A stretch of DNA of 64,000 nt from positions 5,692,501 to 5,756,500 of the forward strand of contig JAYKKI010000038.1 in NCBI GenBank assembly GCA_039881145.1, given 5' to 3'. Position numbers and translations under genes: made by a program. Positions 15,270 through 26,819 of this stretch are shown piece after piece. Each line of letters starts with the position of its first letter. Positions within the stretch are counted from its first letter, which is position 1. The notes beneath the pieces were generated by a model. That model had not been told where the DNA came from and did no database searches. It was given only the letters and a program-made list of their open reading frames with translations. Source of the DNA: Druceiella hillmani. Lineage: Eukaryota; Arthropoda; Insecta; Lepidoptera; Hepialidae.

Positions 15270-17990
15270 GGTTAATAGATTTTCGTGTCTGGACAAGTTA
15301 AAACATTCATCAGCGATTTTTCGTGAGTCTGATAGGGATCTTACCTATGGAGAACGTTATCCTTTTCGCCTACATTCTAAGAGAATATCATTGTTTATTT
15401 TTGATATAGCATTTCACGCTGCAAAATAATATAAGCGGATGCACCTTGATTCTCCTCTAAGTTTGAACCTTATGTCCGATATGGCATCTGCTGCGAGAAA
15501 TATATTTTTGTCTAAAGGATTCAGCCTCTCTTGAAATTTATTTAGTAAGGCGTCTTTTACAGTAAATCCTAAAGTGGTCGAAGGAGTTGCACCATATCCG
15601 GCGTTTTTATTTCATCGACATTTTGTAGCTAAGCTTTTAGCAATAAGTGCAGACAGTTTAACAAATCATTCCAACATATCAAAGCAGGAGTTTCATCTTG
15701 TGCTGACAGCTTGTGTCAAAGTCCATACCTCTCCTTCTTTCTTCCACATGCTCCTTGTTCAGCCCTTAATAGGTCTATAGCATTGACAGATTGCTTCAAA
15801 TATGTCACATTGTTTGTGACGTGATGGCAAAGTGCTGAAAATAAAATAAATAATTTTCCCTCGTTAATCCATCAACTATTAGGTTTAAACAGTGCGTCAT
15901 ACTGGAAATCCTGCGATTATCTCCTAAGAATAATCGCACCGCTGCTACTATATTAGCGCCACCATCAGTGCTAATTGATACTATTTTATTCATGTCGGTA
16001 AATACTTCAATGATTTCATCCCAACATTCTTTTATATACTGTCCTGTATGAGCCTAAATATAGAATTATGCATATAGTTACATTGTAAAAATAACATTTC
16101 ATATAATTACTAATTAATACCAATCAAAAAATTGAAAGGTCTGGATTAATTTGATATTATAACTTCGAAAGTTCTCCAAAAACTTACCCGAGAGAGTTTT
16201 TGTGCACATATGTTCTGAAAAACAAACGATCCCGTTATGGTATCAATGTAGTGAACCGTCAATAGTAAGAAACTTCTTGTGGAATTAGTAATGGTCAGTA
16301 TGTCATTTGTAAAACATAAACATTTCGCTTCATTCAGGATTTCTATAAGAACCGCCTTTATGGTATTGTATTCGCTTTCGACTAAGTTAGTCACTTAGAT
16401 ATTAAGAACAAGTATCAGTTAACCAACTATGATATAATTTTTGAACGGCAGTTTATAGAGAGAACAAGCTGGGTGCACACATTTTTTCATGCCCTCTTTC
16501 CCTAGACGCGATAGTGGCAAATTGTCCTTGCATATCATATAAATTAACGCCTGTGTAGTTACAAAAACAAAAAATTAATAAAAACAAGTCACACCAAAAT
16601 AAGCTATATTTTCGCAATTTGATCTTTAAAATAATGTGAACAGGTATTGACTCTTATAGAAATAAATATATTTTTCAAAATATATAAAACATTTATTTTT
16701 TATTAATCTATAAAAATTATGTACTATTTATATCAAAGTCATACAACAATTATATTTTAAATCGATGCTTCCACGACCAGGTGAAATGCATATTTTCCTC
16801 GAAATATATTTCTAATTCAGCAATAAAATATATGTACTCCATAAATACTTGATAAATCTATTTTACTTTGATTTTGTCTTTTAATAAATATAAAACAAAA
16901 ATGTAATTTTTATGTTAATAATCAAACATTTAAAATAAAGATAAAATTGTATGCGCCTATCCTTTGTATGACCCTACACTAATAATTAATTATTTATTTA
17001 TCTTAAAGTAATAAGGAAAAGATGCACCAGCATTTCTTTTTTAATAATTTACTATGCTTATACGTTTCATTCACGTTGATATTAAAACATATTTAAGACA
17101 CGAGAATTTAAATATATAATTTGGAATATATTTTTCATACAGGAATAAATTTTAGTCAGTGCCACTTTAATAAACGCGGGATTGTATGGAGAAGTTAAAA
17201 AAATAACTTGTTTTTTTTTTCCTTTTATGATTTAGTTGCTGATTTTTAATCGCTCCTTAAAATCCGGTTACTGGCCAAAATTTAATCCTGTGTATCAAAA
17301 ATATGTTTAATTTCTATTAAAAAATATTCTAACAACCTAAATATAAAGATTTAAACACAGGACGATTTTCAAGAAAATATACTGAAATAAAAAAATGCAA
17401 ATAAATAATAAAAAATATAAAACATATTTCTTATATAACAACTATGGCAATTACTAACCTTCGAAAATTAAATTTCTCTCTAAACAAGATACCAAAGTTG
17501 GTTGCCTTCTTTTTTTAGACGTAGATACTTCTTGAGTCAAGAACTCAGCCTCAGCAGAATTAATTGTGGCTTCTAGCCTTTGTTGAGCATCATTCGTACA
17601 ACTATTACTACGACATTGCAAAGTAATCTGAAAATAAGGATTAAAAAAGCAAATTCATATTCTAATAGTTTAATAAGACAATGCATTTTATTTCTATATA
17701 CGTTATGTACTAATTTGGCAAAACTCCCTATTGAATTTTTTAGATTTTCATCAATATTGGGTTCGTCTATGTTTATCGCGGCAGCGTCTTCCGTGTCTTT
17801 AGCAATAGCAGAAGTTAGTTGCATATTTTTGATGAACGCTAATTTTGTTGTTTTTAATAGATTCTGTTTCTCCATGATAATATTTCGTTATAAGATTAGC
17901 AGACAAATTAGTTGTATTTCTAGCAGTTTTATGTTTTACCGCATAAGTGGGTTCATTGTTTCCATTTTTTTTAAATTCACATAACAGACA
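15270..17990 (-). pseudogene. Decayed hAT (ZBED-like) transposase with introns
   Basis: hAT-superfamily transposase read on the minus strand. A BED-finger-like start (CLLC, then NTTNLSANL) lies at 17985-17880. Next come an acidic segment to 17702 and the exon 17627-17459 (SCTNDAQQRLEATI...RRQPTLVSCL). The exon starting at 16550 gives ALIYMICKDNLPLS, then TNLVESEYN and LLLTVHYID. The exon from 16053 gives AHTGQYIKECWDE, STDGGANIVAAVRLFLG and THCLNLIVDGLT. Intron-like gaps with GT-AG ends sit at 17701-17628, 17458-16551 and 16187-16054 (donor GTAAGT). Exon 3 has two stops and the C-terminal part (to ~15270) is heavily shifted. It is therefore dead, whether it was a mobile copy or a once-domesticated gene. 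Confidence 0.82.
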
Positions 17991-18339
17991 TGTCGTTTTA
18001 TTAAAAACTGGTGTCGACTGGTAACAAGTAATTTATCAAACAATAGGAAAGATTCTTGCAGTGCCAACTGCAAATCAACGTGATATAATGAAAAAAATTC
18101 GGGTTTGTGCTTATGACCACACGATAGAAGTGAAAACTTCTAATCGGTTCTCTAAATCTTCTTCTTCTAATCTTTCTTGTATATAAATTGCGCTTTTCAA
18201 AAGTAATTATTAATTTCAAAGTAATAATAATTTATTATGTATAAATATTATTGTACTACGGTTAAAACATGAGAGAAAACCTAGTGATTCAACATATATC
18301 TATCCACTATATGCAACGCATAAAATTGGAAACTGAGCT

Positions 18340-18480
18340 GCATTAAAAAAATCGATTTCAATACTTAAATGGATACTCGATCAAAAATATCGATTTTGAT
18401 ACATCGAGATTAAACATGTGAACGACAAATGCCGATTATTTTATCAAAGGATATCGATATTTTGATATAGCGACATATTA
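18340..18480. repeat. Cluster of ATCGAT motifs next to the hAT pseudogene
   Basis: ATCGAT occurs repeatedly (ATCGATTTC, ATATCGATTTTGAT, ATATCGATATTTTGAT), with half-sites ACTCGATC and CATCGAG. Related wording (CATCGATAAATATCG, GTCGATATGTC) lies beyond the other end of the pseudogene at 14729-14785. Such repeats near both ends fit subterminal transposase-binding sites of a hAT element; that reading is inference. Confidence 0.5.
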
Positions 18481-18944
18481 ACGAGCGGCGAGCGCGAAAG
18501 CGCAGAAATTTGACAGAGGTCATTTTTCCCAACTTAGGTTATAAACACAGATCATATACTAAAATTATTAACACCTTGACAAATGAAAGAACAGTTTTGA
18601 ATTTGAAATATTTATTCTATAACAAAAATTCGCCGGTTCGAAAAAGGCCATTAAGAACCAACAAATACACTTAATGGCTTATTAATAAAAGAAATGTGTA
18701 TATTTTAACAGCATTGCGGATCATTAGAAGACAATGTTTTTCTTTTCAACACGTTAATTTTACTGTATTATAAACTAAAGGATTTTCAATATTACCTCAT
18801 TTTTATTACGCTTATCATTTACCATCATAACTTAATATATTTGTACTGAAAAGTGTAAATAATAAGCACCTTAGTAACACAAAAGGGATTAAAATAGGAA
18901 TTATTTTCAGTTTCATTCCGCCAATACCTTATTGTGTATAATTC

Positions 18945-19563
18945 TTTACTTGACATATTATTATTGGAGAATCAAAGATATTTTTAAGAAAAAACAATAA
19001 AATAATTAAACATTGTGACCACACTGCATTACTCTATATAGTATTGTCAGAGAATCAAAATAATAATAAAACAAATATATATATAAAGATGAATGTTAGC
19101 AGCTTACTTGATACATTATTATTTGAGAAACAAAGTTATTTTAAGAACAGATAGAGTAAAAGAATTAAACATTGTGACCACACTGCATTACTTGGTACTG
19201 TATTTGAGAATCAGCTATTTTAAGGACAGCTATATTAAAAGAATTGAACATTGTGACTACACTGAATTACTTGATACTGTATTATAATAGATAGATTAAA
19301 AGAATTAAACATTGTGAGCACACTGCATTACTTGATACAGTATTATTAGAGTATCAAAATTATTATAAAACAAGAGTTAAAATAATAAATAATACTAACT
19401 TACCTGATACATTAATATTTTAGAATCAAAGCTATTTTAAGAATAGATGGCATAAAAGAATTAACCATTGTGACTACACTGCAATACTTGATATAACATT
19501 ATTAGAGAATCAAAAGTATTATAAAACAAATAGAGTTAAAAAATTGAACAATCTGACCACACC
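18945..19563 (+). repeat. Degenerate tandem array, two alternating modules
   Basis: A module reading AATTAAACATTGTGACCACA-like starts near 19003, 19163, 19242, 19302, 19460 and 19542. A second module (CTTACTTGATACATTATTAT then TTTTAAGAA) occurs near 18948, 19107 and 19398. Spacing varies from about 60 to 160 bases, so this is a decayed satellite-like array. It stops where the terminus of the next hAT begins. Confidence 0.85.
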
Positions 19564-19564
19564 G

Positions 19565-20899
19565 TAGAGGCGTAACTATATCTGAGGCCCGTGATAAAAA
19601 TCGTCACATAATTTCGTTTTACTAAATCATTGTAGTATTGTGTGCATTTTAGTTTAATATTTAATATTAGTTTTCAAAAGCATAGCATATTACATATTTA
19701 TAATAAAATAACAATTTAATCTTAATGATATATTTATTAATAATATAGTTAAAGAAAAGAGAGAAAAGTAGAAACAATAATATTAATAAAATACTTTTCC
19801 CCGAGCTTCCTGATCCGCAAACGTATCAATTACGTCATCAAAGTTTAAAGATTGGGCCATAGAATTTTCAACAGGCAGAATAGCAAAATTTAAGAGCTTT
19901 TGTTAATACACCAGTATCGTTTAAAATTTTCAACGTAGCAGGTTGTAAAACGCTAAAATTGAAACGAAACGCAATTTCAGCTGATTAATAATGATGTTTA
20001 GTACTCGATAAAATATGTTCACTTTGAACAAACTTTCCGGATCTTGAAGACGCTCATCTTTGCAAAGTTCGTCAAAATGGCGTTTCACCTTCCTCTGCGA
20101 GTTTTAGAAAATTCAGGCTTGATGGACCACTTTTCTGCTACACTATTTGCTTCCTTTTTGAACCCCACCACAAGTGTCCTTCCATCATATCCTTGTCTGC
20201 GACACTTATTTAGAGGTATATTTTTGTCATTGATGGATTTAATAATTTGGTTAGACATTGCTAAGGCAGTTTGGTCCTTAACTTCATGAAATCCTAAGAA
20301 TGACTTTTTAATGACGAGCGCCTTTGAATGACTCTTTAATGACGATTCCATTTTCGTATTTCTCGATCATACAATAACGGTAAAGTACACATTTGATCGG
20401 GTTTTGAAATATCTTGAGTCGTATCGAATATGATAGAGTAAAATGGTGTGGCGTTTATTTCATTTATGAGTGCATTATCTACTTTTAAAACCAAAACATA
20501 AATGAGCTCATTTTTTATTTTTGGACTTAAGTATTTTATCTGGCCCTTTGGTTTATTTCACAATTCTTCTGAAATCGGATTGTATTTTGCTAATAACTCA
20601 ACAATACTCAAAAAGTTTCCTCGGGAACTTGGATCATTGCTATCTGCCTTTTCTCTGTGCCACAAAAGGCTAAATTACACGTAGAAATTATTAAAGTGAC
20701 ACCAAGGAGTCTAGAGAATACATGGTGCCAAAAAGATTTTTCTTTCTTGATCATGGACTCTTGCTCTCCATCTAGTGTTCCATGTAGCAGCCATTGTTGA
20801 TACGTAAGACAAGATTCCATGTGGATTTTCAATGTCTTGTGTCTTTCTATGGCTTCTACAATATGTTTCCAGTGGTATTCGATGTTTGTTGATAATCAA
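19565..20899 (-). pseudogene. Decayed hAT transposase, ZMYM1/DUF4371-like
   Basis: Minus-strand frames match the TTF-finger/DUF4371 class of hAT proteins. They run ETYCRSHRKTQDIENPHG near 20870, KEKSFWHHVFSRLLGVT near 20745, LAFCGTEK near 20665, and KSFLGFHEVKDQTALAMSNQ near 20300 with NKCRRQGYDG following. A C-terminal block down to 19800 includes FDDVIDTFADQEA. Frames change several times, so it is a pseudogene. AGAGGCGTAACTATATCTGA near 19566-19586 resembles a hAT terminal repeat and probably marks the 3' end. The other end was not found. Confidence 0.82.
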
Positions 20900-22140
20900 T
20901 ATACCATTAACTGGATAACTTTTTTATCATATGATTCTGGTTAAAATTTACTATAATTTCATTACAGGCATTGCTTAAATATACAGACCTTTTTTTAAGA
21001 TAAAACGTCTTAGTACTCCCCACATATCTGAGTTCTAGGAAAATATTAACTGTTAGTTTAGATAATCTTGAACAATTTAAATCAGCAGCTGATGAGGAAT
21101 TTAAAAATCTCGATGTAATAAGTATTTTAGCGATATTCTGTACTATTTTTATGAAAATGATAACTGTCTCAACCGTTTACGATTTTCAAAAGAACGTCCC
21201 TAGATATAACATTGAATATGACTTTAATTTCAACGAGGAACCTATATCACATCGACGACTTAGAGTATAATCCTACGAAAGCTTAAAAATTACGCGTAAA
21301 TCTTTTTAGGCTGTTGTACTCCACGCTAGTATAAAGATATGATTAGCAAAGTGTTGTGTCAACTTAATACTCGACGCATATCTGATTTTCCTTATTTCAA
21401 AACATCTACCCAGACATAACATGAATCTTAGTTCGAAAATGCAGCTCTGAATCAGTCAGTCAGTTCTCATCTCGTATTGTGTGAAGACAATTACCAATTT
21501 ATTAAGAATTTTATCAAAGTGTTTTTCTAAATATTGCGTTTATATGCTAATTCCAATAAATAATCAATTAAAATTAAATTCTTCTTTAAGAAAAATAAAT
21601 ATTGATACTTATATTTACTCATTATATTAGAATAGCCTAAAACCGTATAAAAGTTTTCTTTCTTTTATTATGTAGCCTCTATTCTCTCCCTCCAGAGAGA
21701 ACTTTTGCCAGTGTCAAGTTTAAATTTGTTGGTTAGGCAACACTGACTAGATCACACTCCGAATATATGTCACTATTGCTTGATAAGAAAAATAAACTAA
21801 AGAGTAAAACAAGAATCAAATAGAAGTTTACTATGCTAAAATAAATTAACCGAAAATAAAAACAAAAAAAAAGATAAATAATACAAAGGTAACAACAGTA
21901 CATAGACGAATAATATGAATATACAAACAAACAAAAACAGATATAAAAATATACATAAAAATAGAAGGAAGAAAATATACGGGTACATAAAAATAGATTT
22001 TGATGTCGTTCTTTCTTATGTATTGAATTATTAAGTCCATAATGGTTTTATTAGTAACGGATAGAAGGGATGTAATTTTAACACGAAATTGAATTTTTAT
22101 TTTAATGATTTATAAATGTATGAAGGAAATTTATTATTTA
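20900..22140. other. AT-rich spacer without recognisable gene
   Basis: No coding family or RNA gene recognised. Open frames at 21733-22040 are low-complexity and rich in Phe, Tyr and Ile, as expected from AT-rich sequence. Confidence 0.4.
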
Positions 22141-22142
22141 AT

Positions 22143-22835
22143 GGGCATGCAAAAATGAGATGATTTAGATCGCTCTCATCAAACCCATAATCACAGGCTG
22201 GAGACTGTCTGACACGTAGCCTAGCCAAATGAATGGGTATAGAACAGTGACCCAAACGCATAAGAGATACCACTGAGATTTCCTTTCGAAAAAAAAATAA
22301 ATTTTGAAATCCACGGTTTTGAAGGAATAAAAGATTGGATCTGGAAGTATCTCACACCCGTGATCTGGGACAATCCTTCTCATGCCTTTTGCCAATCAGA
22401 GACTATCCGAGGAATGAGCTAGGGGAAGGAGATCCTCAATGAAATTACGAATGAAACATGGATTCCCGTTCATGGCTGCGAACCGGGATTTTGCGTCAAC
22501 TATTTCATTACCGACTGTGACTAGAGCTAGGGACTGAAAAAAGGACTAGTGAGAAGGGACTCTAAAGAAATTAAGGAGTCGGAGAACATAAGTAGTTTGC
22601 GAACCTGTTTAAGCCGAGTATATCGCAAGGCCTCTACAATAGCTCTACATTCCCAGAAAACACCGAAGAATCTTTTGGGATGCGAAAATATGTCGAATGA
22701 GACGTAGTCGGGTAATTAAAACCCGTCTTTTAGGGGTAAACGCCGTCTTTTAGGGGTTTCGATGCGTCTTTGTATATTCGCGTCCAATCCACCCATAAAT
22801 TATTTAGGATGGAATAGGCATGACGACAGTATCAA
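22143..22835 (-). pseudogene. LINE copy A, 3' part (RNase H region)
   Basis: This stretch aligns closely with 29616-30330, the RNase H and 3' end of LINE copy B, in the same orientation. Both copies lose similarity at the same point on the low side (CATGCAAAAATGA), which probably marks the true 3' terminus of the family. Frames are broken. It is most simply the 3' piece of copy A (26406-29455), separated from it by the YqaJ/DDE DNA transposon. It could instead be an independent 5'-truncated copy. Confidence 0.7.
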
Positions 22836-23174
22836 ATAATCAAAAATTTAATAATTTTATGGGAAAATACATATTAAAAGAATTTAGATGACGGATTTAG
22901 TTTAATTTAAAACTTTGAGATTAATAAGATTTTCAATAAATTAAAAGATTAAAATACTGCAATCGGCCATTTTGACTGAAACACGAATCACAGCGCATGA
23001 CGTAACGTTTAGGTAAACAAACAAACTTCACTGTGTTTTGTTGTGACCGTACTACCGCTTACGCATTTGGATTGATTTTTTAATAGTTTATGTGTATTAA
23101 ATCGACTTCACTTGACTCTAACACAATGGAATCAGGCTTTGTCAAGGCAAACAGCTCAAATTTGCCCAGGATTG

Positions 23175-24751
23175 ATGTTGGGAGATTTCCTCGCAACTAA
23201 TAAAGAATTTTGCTCGTCTGAATTTAGAAACGTCAAAACTTCCTTGTAAGTACATTTTGTTTATGTTTATAGATATTTGGCACTAGATACAACCAACGTA
23301 GCTAAAATGAAAATAGTTTTGAACTCATTGGAGTTTTTTTATTTTACTTTCATATGTTGTTTCTATAATAAGCATACTTTCATTGTTTACTTTTGAGGTT
23401 AGCCCTTTAATAGCATGTAAGTGATGTATAAGTTACTATATAGTTAAGAGTTAATAGGTACCCGATAAAACTACTAAATCTTTATAGCTACAGAGCACCT
23501 ACTAGTATTTTTTCCTCTTATTAAACACCTAATACATGATAATCACCAGTCAGTGTGTATGTATTTATTCTAATTAATTTCAATTCTTTCAGGTCTTCAA
23601 GACCATCATATGGGGATGATGCAATCAGCTATGTACAGCTAAAACGGGAAGGTAACATTTGTACAGTAAAATGCAAGATTTGCCCAGAGCATAAAGTTCA
23701 TGCAACACTATATGCTGTAACATTGATGGTTGACGAAGATGAAGAAAAAATAATATCAGTCCAATGCTATGATTGTGTTGCTGCCCAGGGTGGATGTAAG
23801 CATGCTATAGCGCTGCTTATGTGGGTCCATAGACGTAGTGAAGAACCTTCTTGCACTGAAGTTCAATGCTACAGGCAGAAACCAAAGTTGTCAAGAGTTG
23901 GCACTACCTTGAAATTTATATCTGCAAAAGATTTATCTGAAGGTAGCCCTATATTGCCTTCTAACTCTGCAGTTCTTGAAAAGTTTTTACAAGAAGGAAA
24001 AATGAGAAAATTAGACAACTGCGAGCTACTAAAGTTTCAACAAGATTATTATTGTAATAAACTACATAGTGTCTCAATGCACCAACTGGTGCTTACATAT
24101 AAAGAAGAGTGCTGTGATTTATTTTTAAGTAAAGTAAATTTGACAGCAGAAGTTATAAATGAGGTTGAAAGAAAAACCAGGGACCAGTTTAAAAATAAGT
24201 TTTGGTATGAACTTAGGTACGGCAGGGTAACAACTTCTAGAGCTTATGAAGTGAGTCGGTGCCAGACCAATGATGGGACTCTGATTTCTGCTATCATGGG
24301 GGGGAAGATCCCAGACACACCAGCAATGAAACGGGGAAGATATTTAGAAAATAAAGTAAGAGAAATAGTTTCCAAGAAACTAGGAAAAAAAATCAATAAT
24401 AGTGGACTGTTCATATCCCAAAAATATCCGATGATAGCAGGTTCTCCTGATGGAATATGTGGAGATAGTATTGTGGAGATAAAATGTCCTATAAGTAGCA
24501 AAACTTATCTGAATTATATAAAAAATGGAAAACCCAGCAAGAAATGCTATGCCCAGGTACAAATGCAAATGTATCTAAGTGATTTAAAAAGCTGTTACTT
24601 CTGTGTTGCAGACCCAAAGTTTTGTACTAATCAAAATGTTGAGATTTTATGTATATCTTTTGATGAAAAGTATATATCAAGCTTTCTTGAAAGTGTTATT
24701 ACATTTTGGAAATTCCAGGTATATCCATTATTATATAAAAGTATAGAATAG
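23175..24751 (+). CDS. YqaJ-type nuclease with SWIM zinc finger
   Basis: Predicted PD-(D/E)XK nuclease accessory protein of a DNA transposon, about 409 aa. Exon 1 is 23175-23245 and exon 2 is 23593-24751, with a GT-AG intron (donor GTAAGT, acceptor TTTCAG) that keeps phase. I chose the ATG at 23175 because it is in frame with the exon junction; the ATG at 23126 leads to a stop. A SWIM finger (CYDCVAAQGGCKHAIALL) lies near residue 90. The YqaJ core follows: GRVTTSRAYEVSRC, MKRGRYLE, the active-site SPDG and VEIKCP, and YAQVQMQM. No internal stop or shift was seen, unlike its partner transposase. AATAAA follows the stop. A host-captured gene is the alternative. Confidence 0.85.
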
Positions 24752-24782
24752 AAAATAAAAATGCAAAAATTTCATCTGTGTT

Positions 24783-25992
24783 TTATTTAATAAGAGAATC
24801 TTGTATATTAATCAAACCAGAAGCTATAGTTATCACATCATTAATAACTTTAACCAAACTTAAGTTAAGACAGGCATGTGGTTTTAACATGTTGAATTCA
24901 CGTAACCGTCTTATTACCCGCTCAACATGAATTCGTAAGCTAGTTATTTGTTTTGTTTCTCTTGCTTGAGCTTTAGATAACTTGGTTCCAAATTCAACAC
25001 TTGGAGGTCGTACTAAATGCACACCCATTTTTCTTAAATACACTTCCACATGCTTAAATCCTCTATCTGCCATTACCCACATATTAGGTTGCAAACATTT
25101 TGAAAAGTCAGATGTTTCAACAATGCATGTGTCTGTTATTCGGCCTCCATAACCATTTGAAATATAGTTTATCAAACCATTAGGTACACAAGATATAAGG
25201 TATTTAATTGTGTTGGCTTTCTTGTAATCAGACCAGGAAAGAGCTTGATTTAAGGCTTTTGTATTTCAATCTCTAAACAGTCTATTATACAAGTCACCTT
25301 ATTGTATTTATGCCTAAAAGCCATGGGCAAATTATTTTTTATCAATTCCTTATCTAACAATACAATAAAAGGACGCATTACACTTGCTATAATAGGTATA
25401 TTTTTAAAAAAGATTTTGCTTGAATAAGTTCTATCCATGCCAAAGTTCACGGAATGAATTATTCAATCTAATCTTTTTTAGACATAATAAAATATGGTTT
25501 AACGGTATATTTGTCTCTTCTTGAATCAAGTTAACTAAGTAATAACAACTTAAAGGAATACCAATATAAGAACGGGGACTTTTTTTTATTTTTTTCAAGT
25601 TGCACTCTAAAGCGTTTAATTTTTCTCTCTGTATGTCATCCTCTATCATCTCACTACAGTCAAATGTAGACTCCATTTGAAGAGATTTTATGGATATTGA
25701 TGATTCTCTGTGAGTTACAGAGAGAGAATAAGAAGTATCACTATCAGATTGTTTTATTTCTTCAACTATCTTTCTCAAAACATTTACATTTGATCTTGAT
25801 GGGTTACTATTACCACTTTGCTTGATTTTAAATGGTGATGTAGAGACGGCTTCAATGGTGATGTCATCTGATTTACCAAACTGACTTGTGCTTGATTACC
25901 TTTACTTCTGAATGTTTTACTTATGCATACTTGAATTGATTTATCTAATACTCTTGGAGTCAATTGGTGAACTTCTTCAACATTCAGCTGAA
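24783..25992 (-). pseudogene. DDE_Tnp_4-type transposase, frameshifted
   Basis: Catalytic protein of the same transposon. The exon starts at 25992 after a clear acceptor (TTTGTTTTACAG). A Ser-rich linker leads to a helical region near 25600. The catalytic core spans three frames: ASVMRPFIVLLD and CIIDCLEIEI carry the first Asp; after a shift near 25262 come ALSWSDYKKAN and NYISNGYGGRITDT; VMADRGF gives the second Asp and RIHVERVIRRLREF the Glu. Shifts near 25880, 25450 and 25262 kill it. Relatives usually carry an N-terminal THAP finger on an upstream exon; none was found before the element ends. Confidence 0.85.
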
Positions 25993-26329
25993 CTGTAAAA
26001 CAAATGTTTTGTTATTTATGTGCAATGTTATGATTATGAATGCAAATAAGAGTTTACTAATACTCTTTTGTGCATAGAGTCAGAACTTATGAACAATATT
26101 TCATACGACGATTTAATTGACGATTTTGCGAATATAAAATCGCGCAAAAAGGTAATTTAAAACTTTTATATTTTAATTGATTTTATTATCATCATCAAGC
26201 GGATTCTTAATACATAATTTAATAGGAATATTGTTTTAAACTGTAAGTCCAATAAAAATATATAACATTTTTCAGTTTTTTAATTATAAAATTTGACATT
26301 TTCTTCCACCTTATTTTCTCCGTGTAGGG

Positions 26330-26405
26330 TATCGAAATGCAGAGATCACAAGGGGCGGCAAAATTTGAACAGCCTACTGGCGGCAAATGTGTTAATCCGC
26401 CACTG
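26330..26405 (-). mobile_element. hAT-like terminal fragment
   Basis: Read on the minus strand from 26405 the sequence begins CAGTGGCGGATTAACAC, a typical hAT terminal repeat, and the GGCGGC-rich segment continues inward. The LINE resumes directly outside it. No partner end was found, so this is a remnant or part of a nested insertion. Confidence 0.5.
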
Positions 26406-26819
26406 TTATTAACAAACCTGGAAAGAAGGGTTAGTTTTGGGAATATGCTGCTGGAACTTAGCTGCTTTCAAGAGAAATCGATCTAGGTATTGACGACAGA
26501 GGGATAGAGGAAAATCAACACATTATACTTCTAGGGCATTAATGGGATTGGATTTCATCGCCCTCGCAATAAGATCGATGGGAAATGAGCCAGATGACTG
26601 CGAGTGAAAAAATTGTACATAAGTTTTAGAGTGATAGAGTGAGAACCCCACCATACTCCAGAAACAGCACGAAGAATATTCATATTAGCCTGGCATCGGG
26701 TAATTACATGCTCAATTTAAATGTTCCAGGATAATGTCGAATTCAGGAATTTAGTACTAGAGAGGATAGGGATATTTGAAAAGTTGAACGAAATGGAAAC
26801 AGGTGGAATTATTCTTTTT

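Larger units (their letters stand above)
22840..26330. mobile_element. ISL2EU-like DNA transposon with YqaJ and DDE genes
   Basis: Two genes face each other: a YqaJ-nuclease/SWIM gene on the plus strand and a DDE_Tnp_4-type transposase on the minus strand, with stops only about 30 bases apart. From recall, pairing of a YqaJ nuclease with this transposase type is a hallmark of ISL2EU transposons. The block interrupts a LINE: sequence to the left matches the RNase H part and sequence to the right matches the RT C-terminal part. About 190 bp of LINE seem lost, and a hAT-like terminus intervenes on the right. I could not find terminal inverted repeats, so the edges are approximate. Confidence 0.68.

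Noticed and set aside
18001..18219. 72-aa minus-strand frame as an extra hAT exon
   Set aside because: No hAT motif and it precedes the BED-finger-like block without a usable splice junction.
23126..23200. Upstream ATG for the YqaJ gene
   Set aside because: Its frame stops after 24 codons and does not match the exon 2 phase; the ATG at 23175 does.
26091..26440. Plus-strand two-exon reading (MNNISYDDLIDDFANIKSRKK, GT intron, AG at ~26328)
   Set aside because: Attractive splice signals, but the second part is hAT-end and LINE sequence, so a real gene is unlikely.
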